Assembly: GCA_021234155.1 (NCBI GenBank)
Contig: JAJEKV010000155.1
Location: 1,170,995-1,234,994, forward strand
Direction of reading: 5' to 3'
DNA length: 64,000 bases
DNA from: Isoetes taiwanensis
Lineage: Eukaryota; Streptophyta; Lycopodiopsida; Isoetales; Isoetaceae
Shown: positions 58,442 to 64,000 of the stretch, piece after piece
Layout of the letters: every line of letters starts with the position of its first letter
Position numbering within the stretch: the stretch's first letter is position 1
Program-made: the position numbers and the translations under genes
Notes under the pieces: generated by a model
Database searches by the model: none
What the model saw: the letters and a program-made list of their open reading frames with translations, nothing else
Told to the model about the DNA's origin: nothing

Positions 58442-58552
58442 GTGATTCTTGGCGCTTTCTTCTTGGCGCTTTCTTCTTGGCGAATCCTCCTTCTTCTCGA
58501 ATCTTTCTTGGCGCTTTCTTCTTGGCGCTCTTCTTGGCGCATTCTTACGCCA
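58442..58552 (+). repeat. Minisatellite of TTCTTGGCGCTTTC units
   Basis: Tandem, slightly irregular ~14-16 bp units (TTCTTCTTGGCGCTTTC). The proteins read from it (RRKRQE-like on minus, FLLGAFFLA-like on plus) are artefacts of repetition. Confidence 0.8.
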
Positions 58553-58844
58553 ATATATCTGCGGGATCAGCTTCATTTTCTGTTCTATCTTTGCTCGGGA
58601 CATACCACTATGGATCTATCTAATATCAAGTCCTTTGTTTACGGTATAAATTACGTTCTATTCTTTGCCATGTGTATAGAGTGTTCAAATCTCGACATTA
58701 ATCTTTGCTAGGACCACGAACCTTGGTTTCAATTTGCAAAGTTGGCATGGGGTGCCCATGTTATGCATACTGCTCTTATTGACACATATACTGACAATGG
58801 GAGCAAGAATGCATAACATAGGCACCTCGTGTAGATTTTGTGAT

Positions 58845-59150
58845 GGAGCTAAGCCATTTGGTGAAATGGTGTTGGATCAAATGGAAGCCATGGCCATTTG
58901 GTGAAATGGTGTTTGGATCAAATGGCGCCATAGCGCCATTTGATCCAAATTCACACCTATGGCACATTCATAGGTGTGAATTTGGATCAAATGGCGCCAT
59001 GGCTTTTCATTTGATCCAAACACCATTTCGACAAAATGGCGCCATGGCTTCATTTGATCAAGTGTTCACCGTTACACCAAATGGCGCCATGGCTCATTTA
59101 GCTCCAAATTTGGACCAAAATTTATACTTTTGTACTAAATAGCGCCATTT
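58845..59150. repeat. Second cluster of AAATGGCGCCA palindromes
   Basis: Copies or half-copies of CAAATGGCGCCATAGCGCCA (58919-58942), GGATCAAATGGCGCCATGGC (58984 on), AAAATGGCGCCATGGCTTCA and CAAATGGCGCCATGGCTCAT alternate with TTTGGATCAAATG words in both orientations. They form overlapping hairpins (TTTGATCCAAATTCACACCTATG and its inverse at 58940-58990). Confidence 0.85.
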
Positions 59151-59199
59151 TCGCTTATTTTTTTTGCTTATTTTTCCTCTATTTCATATGTTAAAGAAA

Positions 59200-62100
59200 A
59201 GTATCGCCTTGCTTGATTGAAAGCGAGGTTTAATTTTCCCCACTGTACAACCTATTAGGTCGGAAGGACAATTGTTGCGGGGACATATTTTGAATAGAAC
59301 CACTCTTCATGGGAAGGAAATAGATCCTTCAAATGTAGCAATTGAGGTCACTGGTGGTGATCCCATCGGCGAGCTTCGGTCCCTGCGGAGGGGGAGATAA
59401 CATTGGTGAAGCGGTAGGCACATTCATTCGATGGCCTAAGAGGGATGTAAAACCAAATGAGTGGCCCTCAAGTGAAGATCGTCTTGAGATCCCTCAATTT
59501 GCCCTCTTCACAAGAGGATTCATCTAGTAGTCCATCATCATTAGCTGGCATGGGACATCGGTTTCCTTTGCTCTTTGTGGTGAACCAAGCAACCACGACA
59601 ACAAATGAAGAAGGCGAGATAGTAGGAGATTGGAGGTCATGAGAATCTAGCTGCCCGTCTTGGTCTCGGGTTGTTTAAGCACGAAGATGAGGCGATCTAC
59701 TACTCGACAGATCTACTAGGTTTGCCATGCTACATTCTTTGGCTCTCCTGACAGGATCTAAATATTCCGGGGCGAATATAGTCTTTAGTGATCCTCGGGG
59801 ATGCTATAGGCGATGAGTTCTTGGGTGTATCAAAGGTCGGGCTTTTCGAGTGGGTAACATAATAGATCCAGCGGAAACCAAAATATCGGTCATGTCATGC
59901 TTGTCTTTGAGGCCTATAGCTATGATCTAGTAACTTTGGGAGACCCATCTTTGTTTTGCTTCATGATGGTAGGACAGTTTCACAACATTTACAAGCTCTT
60001 GCTGCTCTCGAACATGATGATTTAGAAGTTGAGTGCTTGGAAGGCGATGTTGAGAAGCAATTCAAGAGGAAAAGGAAATATACATATGTGAAGAGGGTCG
60101 GGGAGGGAACCAAAGGGGATGGCAAGGAGGAGAGGATGTGCGCTTCCAAGGCAATCAAGAGTGCTCTAAAATCAACATCTTTGCAAGGACGAATGTGTCA
60201 AAAAGCGAGCCGACAAGTATGTGCCTTAAGAAAAGAATTTTATTCTCAATCAAAGCGGTGCGAGGATTACGCTTGTTTTTGATGTGTTGAGTGTAACTTA
60301 TCTGAGGCGTCGGGGCGAAAGTAGTGAATGCGTGGGTGGAGTCTTTGTCAATTCGCATGGCGTGGCTTTAGGAGTTGCTTTCGATCCTACGTTTTATAGT
60401 TGGAGGAAGAGGTTGAGTTAGGTGGAAAGCAGGCGAACATGGTATCTGAGGCTCTAAAAGCCTAGATCACGTGACACTAGCGACGAGAAAGTGTGCTTGA
60501 TACCTTCATTAGTGAGAATGCGGAGAGCATTCCACATAGAAACAAAAAAAGGAAAGGATGATATAAGGGAGAATGTTCATGAAACTTCCTTCCATCCTTA
60601 ATAAGAAGAGCATACATAAGGAGGTGGGCGCCGTGGTGGAAGAATTGGCCGGGGAAAGAGTGTAACCTTGCCCTCTTTTTACAATATTTGGAAGAAAGAG
60701 TTTCGGACGTCGACATAGCAAAAAAATACAGCATTCTCCAAGTGTAACATATGTGTAGTCATCAAGCAGAAATTGGAAAGAACAAAAGATATAAGGGAGG
60801 CGCAACCTTTCAATTCAGCGGCGGGCACATATGTTGGAACAACGTTCTGTAGGAGTCAATATTGGCATTGGCGTGCATTATCACATCGTTAGCCGAGAAA
60901 GTCACCTCTGCATAATACATGATAAGATGGATCAGGTCAAAACACTCACACCAAAGAAGTCACCATCTCGCAAAGTCTGTTTGGGAGGAGATCGCTTGAA
61001 GAAGCGGCTTGGCGGGGAGCATTGACACATGGTCATGGTGGGCCGGGCTTATGGCCATTTCTCTCTTGATCTTTGGAAGGATGACTCAAACTTTCATGTT
61101 GGATCACTTTCTAGGATCCTACACTATCTTGAGTTCTTGGGAAGAAGACAAGTGTGGTGATTTGTGTGGAAGCGAGAACTTCTGAGTTGCAAATTGATGC
61201 AAGCCCTAAAAGATACTCGACCTTTGCAACATAAGCTAGTGGAGACACAAGAGAAGATGCCTTCATCTTCTAGTGCCAAGTTAGAAGGCTTCAATCCTCT
61301 TCCTCGAAATCTCTACTTACAGGTTGGATAATGCATCGGGTCAAAATAAAAATAGATATGTGTTCTCCTACCTCTCTTATTTGACATGGCTTAAGGTATT
61401 CGATGAGATTGAGGTTGGCTTCATGATGGTTGGGCACACTCATGGCGATATTGATGCATTGTTTGGGAACTTTTCGGCGTTAATGAGTTCATCGGATGCT
61501 CTAACTTTGCACTGAGTTGCTTTACTTGTTTAGCAAGTGCAATGCAAAGTCTCTGTTCCATATTTTGTGGATGAAGTTCAGATTGGAAAGGCTTTGTCAA
61601 GGGATATATCACGATAAGGGCCAACGTCTAACGAGGCCATACCGAGCCATTGCTATTCCGATTTAAAATGGATGGGAAATGGCCCATTATACAATATAAG
61701 ATCGCGGCCAACCCATAAAAGTGGATTCGAGAAAATGGAATAAGAATGTGGAAGGAGGATGAAAATGGTGAGCCAGCGTTACCAAGCGAGGGGTGCCCTA
61801 AAAATATCCCTCAAGGAAGACATTGAAAGATCTCCACGGCTTTGGCGCGGGCGGCATCGGCAAGTACATAGCATTATGGAATTCCTTCTGCAAAAATCAA
61901 AGAAGATAGTGTGTTTAGGTTAACGACGATTACAAAGCAACTATGGATTCTTTGGAGCGAGATTCTTTTGTGTTTGGAAGATGTATCTCTCGGGCGACCT
62001 CAAAATGATAACTTTTGGTTGCGTACAAGGCAAGAACCTCTACAAAGTGCATTTACTCAGGAGGTCGATGAAGCATTTGTGCTTGTAAGACCTTTGCCTA

Positions 62101-62435
62101 CATATTGTGGGCCAGCGGAGATGGAAATCCGGTGTTGCCTATGGATGAGTTCGATCCTCATGCACATGTTACGAAAGGTATGTTTGTTTTAGTCCGACAC
62201 GGAGGCGATGAAACTCCAACGTGGTTGGGCTTTCTGAGAAAAGAAGATGCCATCCTAGATCGAGTCTACCAATTATGGTCACATTTATGTATCATGGTGG
62301 ATGCTTTGGTCGTGACTATCAGGTTGCTTAACTAAGCGTTGGCGACCCAATCCATCGGATCCATCAAGGTATGAGAAGTTAGATGCCATACATTATGCAT
62401 GGGATGCAAATGGCAAAAGGCAGAAAGATTGTTGA
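59200..62435 (+). pseudogene. Second DUF8039/DUF7869-type gene, heavily decayed
   Basis: It is collinear with the 10.96-20.13 kb gene. DUF8039-like: GGGDNIGEAVGTFIRWPKRD (59.39-59.45 kb). Middle: CIIHDKMDQVKTLTPKKSPS (60831-61025), then GRAYGHFSLDLWKDDSNFHV near 61045. DUF7869 core: LDNASGQNKNRYVF and VGFMMVGHTHGDIDALFGNF (61324-61515), with Glu of HTHEDID changed to Gly. C-terminal: MWKEDENGEPALPSEG, FVLVRPLP-like and RPNPSDPSRYEKLDAIHY ending at 62435. Stops and frameshifts occur every few hundred bases, so it is much older than the other copy, and no copia element is present. Confidence 0.7.
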
Positions 62436-63005
62436 TTCAAAATACATTGTTGACATGTGGGGGACATAGCATTAGCTAAAGCTCTCAATCTCGGTCATGT
62501 TCTCGATAATCATGTATGTAATTTCTTTTGCTATAATACTTAAGCATTTTGGACAATTAATCGTTGTCGATACATCCTAATTTATGCTTATACTAACATC
62601 CTTACATCTATTATAATAGGTGTTTAATACACATCATTACATCGATGCACACATTATTGATGGCATACATATAATTTAGATGCACATATTATTGATGGCA
62701 TTATAGAGTCGATGATTCACTCATCATCAATCCCTGCTATTGTGATCGCATTCAGGATCGTAGGCATGGCTCGGGAACCCAAAGAAGATGGATCACAACA
62801 CGAGGTAAGGTAGGGCAATCACACTCCACGACCTTACGCTTTGGATTGTAAGTAAGGATCGACTTAACACCTTTATGTATCACGGTGATTAATATCATTG
62901 TAGCTCATGGAGCAAAGAATGGTCTCAAACTGATCATCATAAATATTATAAGCCATGGGAGATGAATGACTTACAGAATGGAGCTGCTTTTATAGTCGTT
63001 ATAGA
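62436..63005. other. Non-coding stretch
   Basis: A short direct duplication of GATGCACAYATTATTGATGG occurs at 62644 and 62681. No gene. Confidence 0.5.
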
Positions 63006-63121
63006 ATTATTGGTATAATACTTCAGCATTATTGGTATTATCGTGAGCATTATTGGTATTATCGTCGACATTATTGGTATTATACTTCAACATTATTGGT
63101 ATTATACTTCAACATTATTGG
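63006..63121 (+). repeat. 21-22 bp minisatellite (ATTATTGGTATTATACTTCAAC)
   Basis: Five and a third units, with two variant cores (ACTTCAAC, CGTGAGC/CGTCGAC). Confidence 0.93.
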
Positions 63122-63169
63122 ATTCAAGTAGCTATAAATTCTTTTACCTTGTTTCACTTCTCACTTTTC

Positions 63170-63670
63170 ATCCTTGCTTCTTGCTCCTTCATCTTCCTTG
63201 TTCCTTGATCTTCTTGCTACTTGATCTTCCTTGTTCCTTGATCTTCTTGCTACTTGATCTTCCTTGTTCATTGCTTCTGGCTACTTGATCTTGATCCTTG
63301 TTCCTTGCTACTTCATTCCGTGCTCCTTCCTACTTGATCTTGTTCCTTGCTCTTGATCTTTACTCGCTACTTGATCTTGATCCTTGTTCCTTGCTACTTC
63401 ATTCCGTGCTCCTTCCTACTTGATCTTGTTCCTTGCTCTTGATCTTGCTACTTGATCTTGTTCCTTGCTACTTGATCTTGATCCTTGCTTCTTGCTCCTT
63501 GATCTTCCTTGTTCCTTGATCTTCTTGCTACTTGATCTTCCTTGTTCATTTGCATCTTGCTACTTGATCTTGATCCTTGTTCCTTGCTACTTCATTCCGT
63601 GCTCCACGCTACTTGATCTTGTTGCTTGCTCTTGAACTTGCTACTTGCTACGCTTTCCGTGTTCCTTGCT
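63170..63670 (+). repeat. Composite minisatellite of TTGATCTT/CCTTG(C/T) words
   Basis: Higher-order repeats of CTTGCTACTTGATCTTGATC, CTTGTTCCTTGCTACTTCAT and TCCGTGCTCCTTCCTACTTG, with longer segments repeated (63290-63350 and 63365-63430). Frames such as PCSLIFLLLDL are repeat artefacts. Confidence 0.92.
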
Positions 63671-64000
63671 CCGTCGGTGATCCTTGCTTGCTTTTTGCAA
63701 ATGATTGGACCCAATCCTCCACGGGCTACTCGGAAGGCTGCAAGCATGCCCGAGGCATGCAATGCGGCCTGGAATGGATGAGCTATGGGACCATTTCTTG
63801 GAGTGGAGGTTGCGCCACGTCCCACCAAGGAGCTTACAATGGAGTTGATCAACTTCATTTGGAGGCGATTTGATTGTGGTCATGAGCCAGCGATGGAAAT
63901 TAATCCATCCGAATGTTATAGGAGACTTGCAATGAGGGGAATGCTTGAACCCCCTCCTTATCACGGGCCGAGATGCTACAACAATTGAGGCCTCTTCTTC
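63671..64000 (+). other. Unidentified ORF region at window end
   Basis: A 67-codon frame at 63785-63988 (MGPFLGVEVAPRPTKELTMELINFIWRRFD...) has protein-like composition, but no family is recognised. It may continue from or into a gene outside the window. Confidence 0.2.

Noticed and set aside
58226-58603. Arg/Lys/Glu-rich 125-codon minus-strand ORF
   Set aside because: Generated by the GGCGC/TTCTTC minisatellite; periodic codons and no domain.

Overview
The window looks like nuclear DNA from a land plant with a large, repeat-rich genome. It is AT-rich and mostly non-coding. It contains an intact plant-type ATL RING-H2 gene, a fragment of a UPL3/UPL4-like HECT ubiquitin ligase, a Ty1-copia LTR retrotransposon, several L1-like LINEs, tRNA-derived SINEs, Helitron-type ends, MITE-like inverted repeats and many microsatellites. 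Spaced reading frames joined by GT..AG introns confirm a eukaryote. A non-flowering plant such as a fern is my guess from the flavour of the repeat families; the sequence alone does not settle it.

Layout. 0-6 kb: decayed DNA with a UPL-like pseudogene fragment near 1.0-1.75 kb. 6.1-7.7 kb (minus): a multi-exon gene relic with a ParB/sulfiredoxin-like motif (IKGQHSAVAAQ). Directly upstream of it is an array of GACATATGTC palindromes (7.7-8.3 kb), which is split by a 5'-truncated LINE with a (TTA)n tail (8.37-9.56 kb). 10.9-20.1 kb (plus): a plant DUF8039/DUF7869-type gene, typical of a transposon-associated family. One of its introns carries a young Ty1-copia element (11.38-16.08 kb, minus) with two 311-bp LTRs that differ at two positions. 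21-29 kb: non-coding DNA, two Helitron-like 3' ends, a tandemly duplicated secreted-peptide-like ORF, and a polypyrimidine tract of about 1.5 kb. 29-34 kb: the intact ATL gene (30.76-31.44 kb) surrounded by long GC-rich palindromes, a SINE and a 411-bp MULE-like MITE with a 9-bp target duplication. 34.8-37.95 kb: a plus-strand LINE (DUF4283-like ORF1, endonuclease, start of RT). 38-43 kb: nested inverted-repeat elements, one abutting a class I methyltransferase fragment. 45.6-50.7 kb: a SINE and two LINEs head to head.

51-62 kb is the most unusual part. It holds a cluster of GGTATAAATTTATACC palindromes (51.4-51.8 kb). Next is a long decayed minus-strand gene (53.3-56.8 kb) that combines a lysine/glutamate-rich segment, a ParB/Srx-like motif (VNGNHSLMAAQ) and what looks like a permuted (beta-class) DNA methyltransferase. 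A 59-bp tandem array built on a perfect 24-bp palindrome lies immediately upstream of it (57.15-57.51 kb). A second, worse-decayed DUF8039/DUF7869 gene follows at 59.2-62.4 kb, and the window ends in minisatellites. Both ParB-like relics carry a palindrome array at their 5' side. That recurrence is the main candidate for an undescribed system; the link between protein and arrays is inference.

Only the ATL gene looks fully intact. Nearly all other coding sequence is transposon-derived or broken by frameshifts.
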